In this document: piece after piece, positions 1 through 13,814 of the stretch
How the letters are laid out: every line of letters starts with the position of its first letter
How positions within the stretch are numbered: the stretch's first letter is position 1
Notes under the pieces: generated by a model
The model's database searches: none
Seen by the model: the letters and a program-made list of their open reading frames with translations, nothing else
What the model was told of the DNA's origin: nothing
NCBI GenBank assembly: GCA_022578965.1
Contig: MU400665.1
Span: 34,903 to 98,902 of the forward strand
Source: Xylaria sp. FL1777
Taxonomy: Eukaryota; Ascomycota; Sordariomycetes; Xylariales; Xylariaceae
Direction: 5' to 3'
DNA: 64,000 nucleotides
Program-made: the position numbers and the translations under genes

Positions 1-3000
1 CGTTATAAAAAAGTTTTTAGCTTTTTTAAGTTTTCTGCGTTTTTTATGGATAGCTAGTTTTATAATTAGTTTTATACTAATTATATCTTTTTTTTTATTT
101 GCTAAAATATGTTTAATTATATAATAATATAGGTTAACTTATGTTTATTTAAAGCAAATTAAGCTATTTATAAAATTAATAATTATATTAAGTTTTTTAA
201 TTAATTATATTCTATATAGTTTTTTTTAGCTTTGCTTTTTATGCTATACAAAGATTTTATTACATAAAAGTAAAAATAATATTTTGTATAAAGCTAGCTT
301 ATTACGTTTATAAATTATATAACTAATTTTAACTTTTGCTTGTTTTTTATAAAGCATTTTTATAGCTTTTTTAACTGCTTTAGCTTTTTGTATAATATTT
401 AGCAAAAAAAAAAAGTTTTAATTAACTTTTAAATATGCTTTAAATATAAAAAGCATTAAAACTAAGCTATTAAACTTTGCAATATTATTTAAAGCTTTAA
501 CTGCTATTTATAAAATTAACTTATTTTTTATATAATAACTTAGTTTAGTTTTTAGTATGTTATATATATAATAAAAAAGTTTATATGCTTTTTTTATTTT
601 ATTAATAGCTTAATAAGCTTTAATAAGCATTTTTTAGTACTTTATACTTATAATTTTAGCTTAGTTCTAAAATTCTTTAAATAAAAAGTTTATATTAAAG
701 TTATATATAATATAATTTAAAATTTTTTAATATATATTAATTTAGCATTTATATAAAGCTTTTTAAGCATTTTATATAAATATAAATTTTAAAAATATAG
801 CTATTTAAAATAATATAGCTATATTAATTATATATAACACTTATTTATTATTTATTTATATAATATTAATTATAACTTTATAATTAAAGTTATAGTTATT
901 TTTAATTATAAATTTGAAGTAATAAAATATTTAATTATATAATTAATAATAATAGTAAAACCTTTAGATTTTTTTTAAAGTAAAGCAATTAATATTATAG
1001 CTTATATAATTAAACATATTATATAGTTTTTTTATATAAAAATATTCAAAGCATTTATAAAGCTTTTAAAGTTTTATTTTTATAAAGTATAAACTTGGTT
1101 TATATAAACTAATATTAAAAAACAAATATTTTTATTTTTATATAACAAAAATAGTTTTTTTGTTTTATTATATAATAATGTTTTTTATATTATTAAAATA
1201 TACTTTTAAGTAGTTAACATTTTTTAATAAAAATAAAAAAAAATAAAACTATTTAAAATATAATATATAATTATACTAAAAGCGTTTTTTATTTATATAA
1301 TATTTATAGTATTTATAATATTATTTTTACTAAAATAAATATAAACATTATTTAAAGTTTAACTAACTTTTATATAAAAATATATTTAAAAGTATGCTTT
1401 TAATTAAGCTTTTTTTACTATTAAATAATTAAAAGCGCTAATATTTTAAAGTTTACTTTAGTAATTTATATATATATATTGTATTACTTGGGCTAACGGC
1501 TTATTAGCTATGCTAGTTTTTATTTTTTATATATATAGGTAAAAACTGTGCTTATAAGTTAAAAGCGAGCTATAAGCAGCTTATTTTTTTTTTAGTAGCT
1601 AGGTAAAAACATTCTGTATTTATTTTTAAGTTGTACTAGTTTTGCTACAATTTTATTAAGTGCTTTGCTTTTTACTTCTTTGCTTTTAGGTTATTTGCTT
1701 ACTTGCATTATACTATTAATTAAATATATATACCTTTATGTAGTTATTTTATAGTTTTTTTTTTTTTATATTCTTTTTGTTTTATAGTTTGCTTGCTTTA
1801 GTATTGCTGCTTACTTTATATTATTTGCAGCAGTTTTTTTAGTTTTAGTACTTATTTAGCTAAATGTACTGCTTTTTTTTTTTAGTTTTTTTTTAAACTT
1901 TTTTTTATTATATTACTAATATATTATAGTTTGCTTGCTTTAGTATTACTGCTAGCTTTTTACTACATTAGTTTTTTTATAACTAAGTTATAATTAAGTT
2001 ATAAATAAAGTTAATTGTTTATTATTTTTTAGTTTGCTTTTTGCATATTTATTTTTTAAGCTACTTTTATGCTTTTTATAGTAAGCTTACTAAGTAAGTA
2101 TAGCTTATAAGTAGCTTATGCACTAAGTAATATAAAGTAGCAATAAATAATAAGTTATTTTACTTAGCTATTTATATTAATCTTTTTTTTTTTTAACTAT
2201 TAACTTTATTACTTTTATTATTATTATTATTATATGCTTAGCTTATGCTTGCTTTAGTATATTAAAGTGCTTAATTTATAATATAATTAGTTATTAATGC
2301 GTTGCAGTTATATAAAAATTTACTTTGCTATAACTGCTATGCTTTTTATAATACATATTTATAATTAGTTTAATTTAAGTATGTATACTAACTAATATTA
2401 AGCTTACATATTTAAAGTTATAAGTTATTTTGCTGCAGTTTTTATTAGTTATTTAATTTACAATATTAAATAAAATAGCTAATAGCTTGCTACTATATAG
2501 TTTAAGCTTTTATAACTGCTTATTATTATGCTTTTTTGCTATAATGCTAATTTTTAAAATAAAAATAAATGCTTTAGTGCTTTATGCTAAAATATTATTA
2601 ATAGCTTTAAAATTCGTATTTATTAAGCACGCTAAAATGCTTAAGCTATACTATTACTATATTGCTTATATTATAGTAATATATTATATATTTTTTATTG
2701 CTGTTTTTTTTATGCTAACTATATAAAAACATTAATAATTTTTATGCTTGTAATATTACTAGCAAGTTTACTAAGTGCTTATAATACAAAAAAAGCAAAA
2801 TAAGCGCTAAAAATAACAATTGTAGTTTTATAAATACTTTTAACTATATTAGTATTTGCACGTTTTTAAGCTTTATTTTATGCTTATTTTAACTGTTAGA
2901 GTTTTTTTAATTTTAAGTGCTGCTAATAATTTTTTAGCTTAAAAGAATTAATAAAAAACTTTAATTGTTTATTAAAGCTTATATAACTATGTACTGTTTT

Positions 3001-6000
3001 TATACTAATAAAGATATTTAAGCTATATTTATAGCTAATATATAACTTTAAGTTACAATTAAAAAAGCAAAAAAAGCTGCAGCAAATAAAAAAGCTAGAA
3101 GTTTTACATAAATAAGCTAGTTAAAAAATGTTTATATAACTTTTAAAGGTTAGCATTATTATATATTTAGTAACTAAAAGTTTTAGTAAAATTTTAGTAT
3201 TTAATGCTTAATAAAGTTGCTTAATTACTTTGTTTTTTTATAATGTATGCTTTTTAACTTTTATAGTTTTATATCTATAATTTTATATTGCTATTTTTAG
3301 TACTTTATTATGTTATGCTTTATTTTAAAGTTTATAAACGTAAGCTTATAATAAGTAGCTTTTTTAAAACTATAAGTAGCAAATAGCTTTATAACAGCTG
3401 TTTTAGCTTTTGCTTTATAGTTATAATAAACCTTTTTTAGCTTAAAAAAAAGCCAGTATTAATACTTAGCTATTTTTGCTTTATATTTAAAGGCTTTTGT
3501 TTTTATATTTTTATAGCTGCTTACAACTTAATTAGTTCTTTAGCTATGTTATAATAGCTAAGCCTTCCTATATTTAGAACTTATTTAGCTATTTTACGTG
3601 CTTTTTTTAAGTCGCGCAATAACTAGTAGCTTAGTTGAAAATTTGTCTGCTTTTTTAGTATGCTGCAGGTATAGTAATTTATATAATAATAATTATTTAA
3701 TATAAATTAACGATATAATATTATTGTTTTATAGTTTTAAATATTTTTTTTGTTATATAATAAATAAATATACTATTTATTAAATATTAAGTAGTTTAAT
3801 TACTAAATTCTTTATTAATGTTTTTAGTACTATTATTTAACTTTAAATATTTTTTGCATTTTAGTATATATAAAAATTTTTTTTTTAAAATAAGTTTTTA
3901 GCTATAAATTAATTTGTATAAATTAAAAAACATGTTTTTTACATAAGCTTTTTTTTAAAAAGTATAATATATTAATTAGCACCTTTTTTTTTAACAAACA
4001 AACTATTTTTTGTTTATATAAAAGTTTTAGTTTTTTTAGTTATAACTTTAAAAATAGCTTAATTATTTAGTTAATTAACTTAATAACTTTAATATAAATT
4101 TAAATTGTTAATTTTTTATATAGTTATAATTATATTTTTAGTTTATAAAATATAATTTATTATTTTTTTGTATAAAAGTTTTTGCTATATTATTTAATGC
4201 TATACATAAGCATACTTATAAATTAGCAAAAAATCTTTTATATATAAGTTTTTAAAAAATTAATGCTATAACTAACTTTAATATATTTTAATATACTTAT
4301 ATAACGTTTATACTTAGTTAAATTTTGCTTTAGTAACTAATATTAAACGTTTATTATGCTTTTTTAAGCTTATTAAACATTAATTTAACTACTTTATACA
4401 AAGCTAAATTTAAGTTTTCGTTTTTTATTTATATAAAAAAAACTATTATTTAATTAGCTTAATATTAACTATAGTTTATATTAATTTTAAAATAAATATT
4501 TATTATATAGTATATTTTATTTTATGTTTTATTTAAACTAATATAGTTAATAAAAAGGTTTTTTGTATAACTTTTTAAAATATATAAAAATATAATATAG
4601 TATTAATTTTCTATAATTTTAATATATTAGCAAATAATAATAAATAAACAAGCCTTATTATATAATAAGTTATATAGCTTGCTTATATAGTTTTAGCTTA
4701 AGTTTTAGTTTTTTTAAAAAACAATATATTTATTAAAAGATATAAATCTGTTTTATATAAACTTTATTAAAAATAAATCAAGAAATGTACTTTTAATAGC
4801 TAGATTTAGTATTATATAAATATATATTTTTTGCTTTAGTGTTTGCAGTAAATAATACTAAATAAAATATTTATATATTAATTAAAAAATTAGTTTGTAG
4901 TTTATGTTTATTATATAAAAATTAAACAGCTTAAAAAGATTTTAGTATTTAATACTTAGTTAAATTAATTATAGTTAATATTTATATTATTATATTTAAA
5001 ATTATACGTTAAAACTTAGGGTTTTAAAAAGTAATCTAATATATGAATAGTTTAAAAAGTTTTAACTATTATATGAAAAAATATTTAGCTATTAATTTAG
5101 TGTTAAAAATATTACTAATAGTTAAATAGTTATTATATAACAAATATTTAATAGTTTTTTTCATTTTTTAATTATAAAGTTTTTATAAGCTATTTTTATA
5201 AGCTTTTAAATTATAGTTATTTTTAATGTTAAGTAAATGTTTTTTAACTTAAAGTTTTTAAACAAAGTGCTTTATATGCTTTAATAAATCTTTTAAAAAT
5301 AAATTTTTGTTTATTTTTTAAGAGTTTTAGCGAACTTTTCTTAAAAATAGTTTAATAATTTATAAAAATATAAATAGTTAGCATAATAAAATGCTAGCTT
5401 AATATTTAGCTTAATTTTAGTTATATAGCTAAAATTAATATTTTAGCTTTATATTATAAAATTAATTCAAGTATTTATTTATTATATGCTTATTAAAACA
5501 TTTTTAGCTAAATTTTTATACGTAAAAATAAATAGCTTTAACTTTAAAAGCATTATAAATAGTTGTTTGTTATTTTAAAACATAATAAATTTAGCTAAAT
5601 TATATAATATATTTAATTTTATATTTAAGTTATATAAGTTGCTGTTTTGCTTTTATATAGCAATATAATTAATATATTGCTTAGTATTTATATAGCAATA
5701 TAATTAAAGAAATAGTAAAATTGCTTGCTATTTCTTTTATTTTGTTTTTAGTATTAATAAACAAGTTAAAAGTTTAATTTTTATACGTAAATAAATTAAA
5801 TCCTTTTTTTTTTTTTTTATATGTGTTTACTTTAGCTAATTAAAAAAAGTAAACTAAACAATATATTTATACGTTAAAAAAAAACCAAGCGCAATATAAA
5901 AAACAAATCTTTTTTTAATAAGTTAAAATAAAAGTATATTATATAACTTTATTATTATTTTAGCTAATTTTTAGTTTATTATAAATAAGTTAAAAGTGCA

Positions 6001-7066
6001 AATATAACTATTAATTAGTATTAAATAAGCTTTATATAATTATATATTTAATATATATATATTAAAACAAAGTATAATAATCTTTGTATTATAAGCTATT
6101 TATAATTTATATGTTTAAAAAAAAAAAGTTCGTATAAAGCAAAAGTTCTCCTTTATATATAAGAACTTTGCTAGCATATAAGCTAAATTAACACTAAGAT
6201 TACCTTAGTTCATGCAATAGCTTTTACATAAAGTAGTTTTTATATAAAACTTATTATATATACTATATATAAAAGTTATAACTAATAACTAGTTATTTTA
6301 ACAATAATTATAATTAATAGTTATATATATACGCTTAATTCTATAAATAATAGTATAATTATTCGTTAATTTATAAATAACTTAATAAGCTTTATAAATA
6401 AAAGATTTGCTTTTAACAATGTATTATAACATAAATATATATAAAAAATACTTGCTATAATTTATAATAAAAAGTAAAAGTAAAATTAATGTAGTTATAT
6501 TTAATATATAAATTAAAATTAATATAAGTTTTAATAAGTAGTTTTATAAAGCTAATAAAATAAAGAGTGCAAAAAATATAAAAATAATATAAAATAAATA
6601 TATAAAATAATAATTTTAGCTTAAAACTTATAGCTAATATAATTAATATTAAGCTTATTACTTGTTTTTTAAGTTATAATATTATAGCTTTTATAAAAAA
6701 CAAATATATAAGTTTAATTATTATTTTTAGTTTTTTTTATTTATGTTTTAGTTTTTTTTTATTTAGATTTTTTAAATAGTTTATTTTTAAGTAATATTAT
6801 TATTATAGCTAGTATAGCTATTAAATTTATTGTTTTTATTATTAGTATTATTATTTTTACTTTTAAGCTTAAAGTAATTAAAAGTAATATAGCTAAGTTA
6901 TTTATAGCTATAATAAGTAAAATCTTTATAAAAGTTTAATTTTAAACTATTTTTATTGCTATTTTCAAGTTAATTTAAAAAAGTTTTAAAAATATAACAG
7001 TTTTTTAAAATATAAATATTATTATTATTACTTTAGTTATTTATATATTTTTAGTTTTAATAATAC
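1..7066. other. AT-rich degraded DNA without supportable genes
   Basis: No ATG frame of believable composition. The 79-codon frame at 2487 has a non-ATG start and is Leu/Ile/Tyr/Lys only. About 1480-3680 keeps slightly more C and G and may be a less mutated transposon part. 6780-7066 is ATT-rich and forms the left half of the LINE copy A target. No tRNA or rRNA seen. Confidence 0.5.
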
Positions 7067-7087
7067 TTATAACTTTTATTATTATTA
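7067..7087 (+). repeat. Left target-site duplication of LINE copy A
   Basis: Identical over 21 bases to 12221-12241. The last bases merge with the ATT/TAA tail, so the true duplication may be a few bases shorter. Confidence 0.65.
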
Positions 7088-10000
7088 TTAATAACTTGCT
7101 ATATTACTTTATAGCGTAGTTTTTTTACTTGTATACTTATAAATAAAACTATATAAAAAGCTAAACAAAAACCTTATATAATAATATTAATGCTACTACT
7201 TTAAAGTTTTTTTACTTTATAACAACTAGTTTTTATTAACTAGTTTGCTAAACGGAAAATAATAGTTAAAAAGCAAAAAAACTTTTTTTAAAGCTTTTAA
7301 ACTTTTTGCTTTTTTAAAAAGTCTATAAAAGCTTTTTTTTTGTTTTTTAGGATCTTTAAAGAAGCACTTTTGCTTTTTTTGCTAGTTTTTTTCTTATTAC
7401 TTGCTTTTTTTCTTTTTCTTTTTTTTTCTTTTATTTTAATTGCTTTATTATATATTATTATTTTATTAATAGCTAGTAATTATTTTATAATAACCCTTAT
7501 AACTTTAAGCTTTTTTATAGTTAATTATAAGTTTTTATTAGTTTATAATAGCTTAATTGCAAAGCTTTTTTATAGTTGCTTTTTTTTGTTTTTTAGTAAG
7601 TTATAATATAAGATTATATGCTAAAAGGTTTTTTTTTTTTTTTGCGCATTTATAAAAAAGCGTAAAAAAACCTAGAACTTTTTTTTATTTAAAAACGCTT
7701 TTAGCTTTATTTTTTTAATACGCATTTATATTATTATAGCTGCTTTATGCTTTAATAATTTGTTATATTTTTTAAAACCTTTATTTTTGCTTAGTTTTTG
7801 TTTAGCTATAATTCAATAATTGCTGTTTATTTTAGTTTAGCTTTATTTGCTTATTTATTTTGTTTTTAGTGCAATTTTAGGTTTTTTTTTTTTTAACTAT
7901 TTTTTTTGCTAAAAGTTTAAACCTAATGTTAGATTTTTTTTAGCTATGCTTTTATTATTGCTTATAAGTTTGCTTTTTGTTTAATTTTTAGCTTTTTAAG
8001 CATTTATATTTTAAATAAAAGTTTTAAATTTTTTTTTTGCTTTTTAAATTAATTTTTTAGCTGCTAAGCTTTTTATATAATATTTATAAGCTATTATTTT
8101 AATACTAAAATATAAATTAATAAAAAAAATTTTTATTTTAATTTTTAAGTGCTTTATTTTAGTTATTTTAAAAGCTTTAGCTATTTATTTAAAACATTTG
8201 CTTTAAGTTATTATTAATAAGTTAATAATACTTTTTGCTTTGTTTTTTTTAAAATTTTTATATTAAGTTATTATACTATAAATTAAAATGCTTTATATTA
8301 TTATAATATATATTTGCTTTGTTTTTATTATATTATTATTTTATATAAAGTTTTATAGCTTAATTATTATATATAATTAAATGCGTAATTCTTTTTTGAG
8401 CTTTATTAAATGTTTTTTTTATTTTATGTTTTTATTAAATTATATTTTTAAAAACTTTATGTTGTTTTTTAAGTATACTATTACATTAAAAAAATATATT
8501 ATTTATATAAATACTGCTTTATTGCTAAAAAAATGCATTAATTTGCTTTTTTATAATATAAACTTTATTTTATATTGTTTTGCTTAGCTTTTATACGTTT
8601 TTTATGCTACTTTTAAAGCTTTGCAGTTTTGCTTTATATTTAGGTTTGCTATAATAAAGTTAATATTATTAGTAAAGCTACTTATTACTCGCTTTTAATA
8701 TATAGCAAAATTATTATATAGTATTAAAATATATAAAAAAAAAAAAAAAATAAAAATAAAAACTTTTAAAAAACTTTAGCTTTTAGTGCTATTAGTTAAA
8801 ATATTGCTTTATTAAAGCAAAAACATATTATATAGTTTAATATAAAAAAGTTTACTTATATAACTATTTAAAAAAAAAGCCTTTTTGCTATAAAATATAT
8901 ATTACCTTTTTTTTATTAATAATATTAAAAGTTTTTGTAATATTTAATTATAGCAAAAATATTATGCTTTTTTTGCTAATTGCTTTTTTTGCTATTTTTA
9001 ATACTAATTTTATAGCTATATTTATTAACTTATTTTATTTATTATTTATTTAATTATTTAATAAAAAACTTTTTTGTTTAGTTACTTTTATTATATAGTA
9101 ATATAGCTTTTTTTTAGCACTTTTTTTACTATATAAATAAATATAATAAAGCGCTACTTTTTTGCTGTTTTTTTAGTTTTTTTTAATTTTTTAAGTTTAA
9201 ATATAATTATTATTTTTGCTTGCTTAAATTATATTAAGTAATATTTTAGTAAAAAAGTAGCAATATATAATATTATTAATTTTTTTGCTAAAGCAAGTTT
9301 ATAAGCTTTAAAAAAGCTATTAAATAATAAGTTATTTTTTAATGCTTTTTATAGCGCTAGCTTTTATATAAGCAATATTATATTTTTGTTTTGTATTAAT
9401 ATTAATTATAAACTTTTAATAGCTATTATAAATTAAGTTTTTTTTAAGTATATTAAATAAGTTTGCTAATAATGCAAAAAAAAAGCATTTGATTAATAAA
9501 GCTATTTTTTTTACAAAAGTATTAATAATAAATAGTTTATTTTTTGTTTGTTTTAATAATAAAATTGCAATAATTTTTAAAGCTAACTTATAAACAAACT
9601 TTGCTTACTTAATTAAGCTTTATAATAACTTAAAGTTTTTAAATGCTTTTATAAGTGCTTATTTTTAGTTATGTTTTTATGCTTTTTTTATTTTATTGCT
9701 AAAAGCTTTTTTTTTTTTTTAAAGGCTTCTTATATTGCTTTAGTTTTTTTGCTTTAAAATTTGCAGTATGCTTGTTTTGCTTTTTTTTTCGTTTTAATTA
9801 CTTTTAAGAATTACTAAAGTAATATTTAGTGTTTTTTTTTATAGTTTTTTTAAGTATTATTTTATTTGCTATTTTTACTAATTGCTAAATTAAAAAATTA
9901 AAAGTATTGTTTAGTTTACTAAGTATATATAATATATGCTTTTTTATAACAATAGTTTTTGCTTTTTAGTTATTTTATTTTTATTTAATTTAAGCTAGTT

Positions 10001-12220
10001 TTATTTTTTTGCTTTTTTTAACTATTTTTATAAAGCTGCTTTTAAATTAATTATAACTTTTAGTGCTTTATAATTAAAGCTTACCTACTTTAAGTTTTTT
10101 TAATAAATAATAGTTAAGTTATTAAACATTTATATTAAGTTTATTATTAAGCTTTTTTATTTATGCTTTATTTTAGTTATTTTCTTTTAAAAAATAGCTA
10201 GTATAAAATTTTATTATATAGTAAACTTAAGCAGTTTATTTGCTTTTTAGCTTTTTTTGCTTTTTAAGTTTTATAATAAGTAATAAAAATTAAAGTTACT
10301 TATAAATATATAATGTTTTTTTAGTTTGTTTATTTTATATATTTTTTAAATTAAACTATGTTATATTGTTTTTTTTTAATTTAATAAATATATTAATTAT
10401 AAAGTTATTACTAAATTATTACTGCTTATTATAATTTTTGCTTAGTTTTTATTACCATTTTTTGCTAGCATTTTTATTATAATTTTTTTATTTATATATA
10501 ATATAGCTTTATTTTTTAATTAAATAACTTAATAGCTATTATTATTAAAATAATATATATTGCTATATTTATTAATTATTAGCTTTTAAACTATTATATA
10601 ATTAAAGCTATTATTTTATAATATATATATTATATTATTTTTAAATTTTGCAATGTTTTTAAAAGCAATATTATATATTATTAAGTTAATAAAAATAAGT
10701 TTTTGTTTATATTGCTAGTTTGCTGTTTTTTTGCTAGTATTTTTTTTTTATTTAGCTTTATAAATGCTAACGCTATTAATATTTTTAAACTACTTTTATT
10801 TATTTTTTGGTTATTATTGCTGCTTTTTTAGCACTTTAAAAGCTTTTAATTATAATATATATGCTGCTTTTATTTTGTTTTTTTGTTTGACTTTTTTTTA
10901 GCAAGCTTTATTTTATGCTATATATACTTTTTTATAGTTTATATATTTTGGCTTTGCTTTTTACGTTTTTATTAAGCAGCTTTTTTTTTTTTTTTTAGTG
11001 CTTTAAAGCTAAACAATAGTTATATTTTAAGTTTTTATAGCAATATTTAGCTATAGGTTTATATTTATAGCAATTAAAGCACTATATAACTTTAAGCTTT
11101 ATAATAAAAAGTTTATAATTAAACAGCTAACTTTTTTATAAAAAGCTATTTTTATATATTATTTTAGCTGCTATAATGCTATTTATATGTAATAATATTA
11201 ACGTAAATTTAGCTTTTGCGTTTTTAAATAACATTTTTTTATATTTTATAACTTTAAAGTATTTATTGCATAATAGCTATAATAAGTTTTTATTTAAATA
11301 TATTGCTTTAATATGTTTTATTAAAATGCTTTTTATTATTAGTACTGCTTTCTTTTGTTATACGTTTAACTTTTTTTTAAAAGGTTTTATAATTTACTTT
11401 TTTTTTTTAGTTTTTTAAAGCATTGCTTTTTTAAAAGTAATTATTATATTTTTGCTATATAGCTTTTTAGCAGCAATTATATTACTATTTATAAGCGCTA
11501 TATTTATTGCTTTAATAATATTAACTAATGTTTTATTTTTAAAGTTATTAGCTTATTTTTTAACTTTAATTAATATTTTTTTGTTTTGTTTCAATAATAT
11601 TACTTTATTATTGCAAGCTAGCTATAAAGCTACTATTTATGCTTAAAACTTTAATATATTTATGCTTAATAAAGTTTATTAAAAAAGCTTTTAAATAGAA
11701 TTTTCAACGCTTTTTTAGTTAGCTTTTATAATAGCATTTAAATTATAGCAAGTTATAAATATATTAAGGTTATTTTTGTTGTTAAGCTTTATATTTTGCT
11801 AGCTTTTTTAAGCTTTCTTTAATATGCGTGCTATTTATGCTTTTTTTGTGTTTTTTTTAAAAAAAATCCTTTTTGCTATTTTTTTTTCCGTTAGTAGCTA
11901 TAGTACTAGTTTTATAATTTTATTAACTATTTTTTATATACTAAAAAATCTATTAGCTTTATGTTTTCTATTAAAACGCTATTATATTATGGTTATATTA
12001 CTAATAAGTTTTAATAATGCATTAGTTGCATTTTTAACAAATAAATCGTTTAATACTATTTCTTTGTTTTTTATTATATTTATACTTTGCAAATATAATG
12101 CAATTTATTTAGTAAGTTAAAATCATTACGCTAATTTTAGCAATCTTAATTATTTAATAATTAAGTTTAAACTTACAAAGTTATAATTAAGTATAAAAAA
12201 TTCAAAAAAGATTATTTCTT
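7088..12220 (-). mobile_element. Full-length RIP-degraded LINE-like retroelement, copy A
   Basis: A 5.13-kb unit aligning along its whole length with 46067-51179. It is bounded by a perfect 21-bp direct repeat (7067-7087 and 12221-12241, beginning TTATAACTTTTATTATTATT). On the minus strand it ends in a TAA-repeat tail (7080-7095). Variable-length target duplications plus a short tandem tail are typical of target-primed non-LTR retrotransposons. The minus strand is purine-rich, as coding strands usually are, so I place the lost ORFs there. The Phe/Leu/Ile-rich plus-strand frames (for example 7340-7606, 8381-8587, 11176-11418) are antisense artefacts. No reverse transcriptase motif is readable after RIP, so the LINE class is inferred from structure. 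Confidence 0.65.
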
Positions 12221-12241
12221 TTATAACTTTTATTATTATTA
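12221..12241 (+). repeat. Right target-site duplication of LINE copy A
   Basis: Matches 7067-7087 exactly. It is followed by ATT-rich sequence (12242-12420) resembling the region left of the element (6780-7066), as expected for a target split by the insertion. Confidence 0.65.
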
Positions 12242-13814
12242 CTTTTATAGTATTAGTTTTAGCTTTTATAGTTATTATTGCTTTTATAAAATGTTTAGTT
12301 ATTATTATTGCAGCTATTATTATAATTATTGCTTTTATAATAATAATTTTAATTATTAAAACTAATATTATTATTTTTGCAGCTAATATTAATATATTAA
12401 TTATGAGTTTAGTTTTATTTAATATTTAAAGTTAATTTATTAATAATTTAAATAATATTTAACTTTAGTTTTTTTTACTTATAATTTAAGCGTGATTTTC
12501 TAGTTATTAGTTTTTAGTGTTATTATATAGCATTATTTATATTAGTTTATATAATTAGCAATAAGTTATAATAGTTTATTAGCTTTTATTAAAATAGTAT
12601 ACTTAGTTTATAATAATATAATAAAGGTTTTTTGCTTTTGTTTTAGTAAATATTTTAAAGTTTAATGGTAATAAAGTATTAATTAAACAGTTTTAAGTTT
12701 TAGTTAGCTTATTAGCTTGCTTATTTTAGTTTTATATTTATATTAATTTATAAAAAAGCAAACTACTTAAGCAAAGTTTTAGTTTAATTTAAAAATATTT
12801 TTTAATTAGTTTTAAATTATTTTTTTTTAAAGAAAATAATTTTTATAATGCTAATTAATAAGCATTTTTATAGTTTTAGTTTATATTGCTATATATAAAT
12901 AAAATCTTGTTTTTATTACAATAAAATCTTTAATTAGCTTTTTAAAAAATAGTTTAAGGTTTTTTTATTTATTTTAATTAGCATTAATAAATAAGTTTTA
13001 TGCGAAAAAAATTATAATTAAACTTTAATAATTAGCTAAAATTAGCATTTTTAAATAAATAACATTAATAATAATATAAAAAATTTTAATATAATTAATC
13101 TTAAAGTTTGTTTTAATTATGCTTTTTATTAAAACTAAAAAATAAAAAGTTGTTATTATTATTACAACTTTTATGTTTTTGTTTTTAACTTAAGTTACAA
13201 AATTACTTTTTAAAGTTTAAAAAGTTTTTTTGTTTTTTTAAAAATATTGTTTTTTAGTTTTTTTGTTTATTTAATTATAAAATAAAAATAATATAAGCTA
13301 TTTTTAATTTTAAAGCTATTTATTTCCTTTTATTTTTTTACTGTATAACTTGCAGCTTTAGCTTTTTAAGTTTAGCTAAAAGCTATACGATTTATATTTG
13401 CAATAATTAAGTATTAATATTTAAAGCATTAAATAATTATTGTTTACTTAAGCTTAGTTTTAAAGATAATTTGTGTTAAGTTTATTTTTAGTTTATTTTT
13501 AAAGTTTGTCTTAAAAAAAGGCTATTCAAAATAATATTAGTTTGTATAATTAGTTAATATTTAGCTATTTTATTATATAATAAAATATTATAAATAACTT
13601 TATTTTAAAAAGCTTTAAAATTATTATAAAAGGTATAAAGTTTTAAAGGTTAAATATAATAGTTAATATATCTTTAGTTTTATAATAAATATTTAATAAA
13701 GCTAAAGCTTAAAAAAAAAGAAAACTTTTATAAAATAAGTATAAAAGAAATATTCTTTATATATATATAATAGGTAATATATACTAAAATACCTAAATAG
13801 CTTAATTATAACAT
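12242..13814. other. AT-rich block between LINE copies A and B
   Basis: 12242-12420 is an ATT/GCT-type triplet-rich stretch continuous in style with 6780-7066. The rest is A/T-degraded sequence with no frame and no second copy that I found. Confidence 0.4.

Noticed and set aside
7340..7606. Hydrophobic 88-codon frame, with similar frames at 16527-16784 and 46327-46593
   Set aside because: The conservation is that of the repeated LINE, not of a protein. Composition is Phe/Leu/Ile only, the start is not ATG, and the frame lies antisense to the likely coding strand.
8381..8587. 68-codon frame with a mirrored match at 15553-15759
   Set aside because: Both are the same LINE segment in opposite orientation, and the third copy at 47.35-47.5 kb is not open. 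T-rich antisense artefact.
11176..12120. Three successive plus-strand frames (11176-11418, 11452-11646, 11824-12120) and a related one at 50183-50428
   Set aside because: They sit in the 5' part of the LINE on the pyrimidine-rich strand and look like membrane proteins only because RIP makes Phe/Leu/Ile codons.
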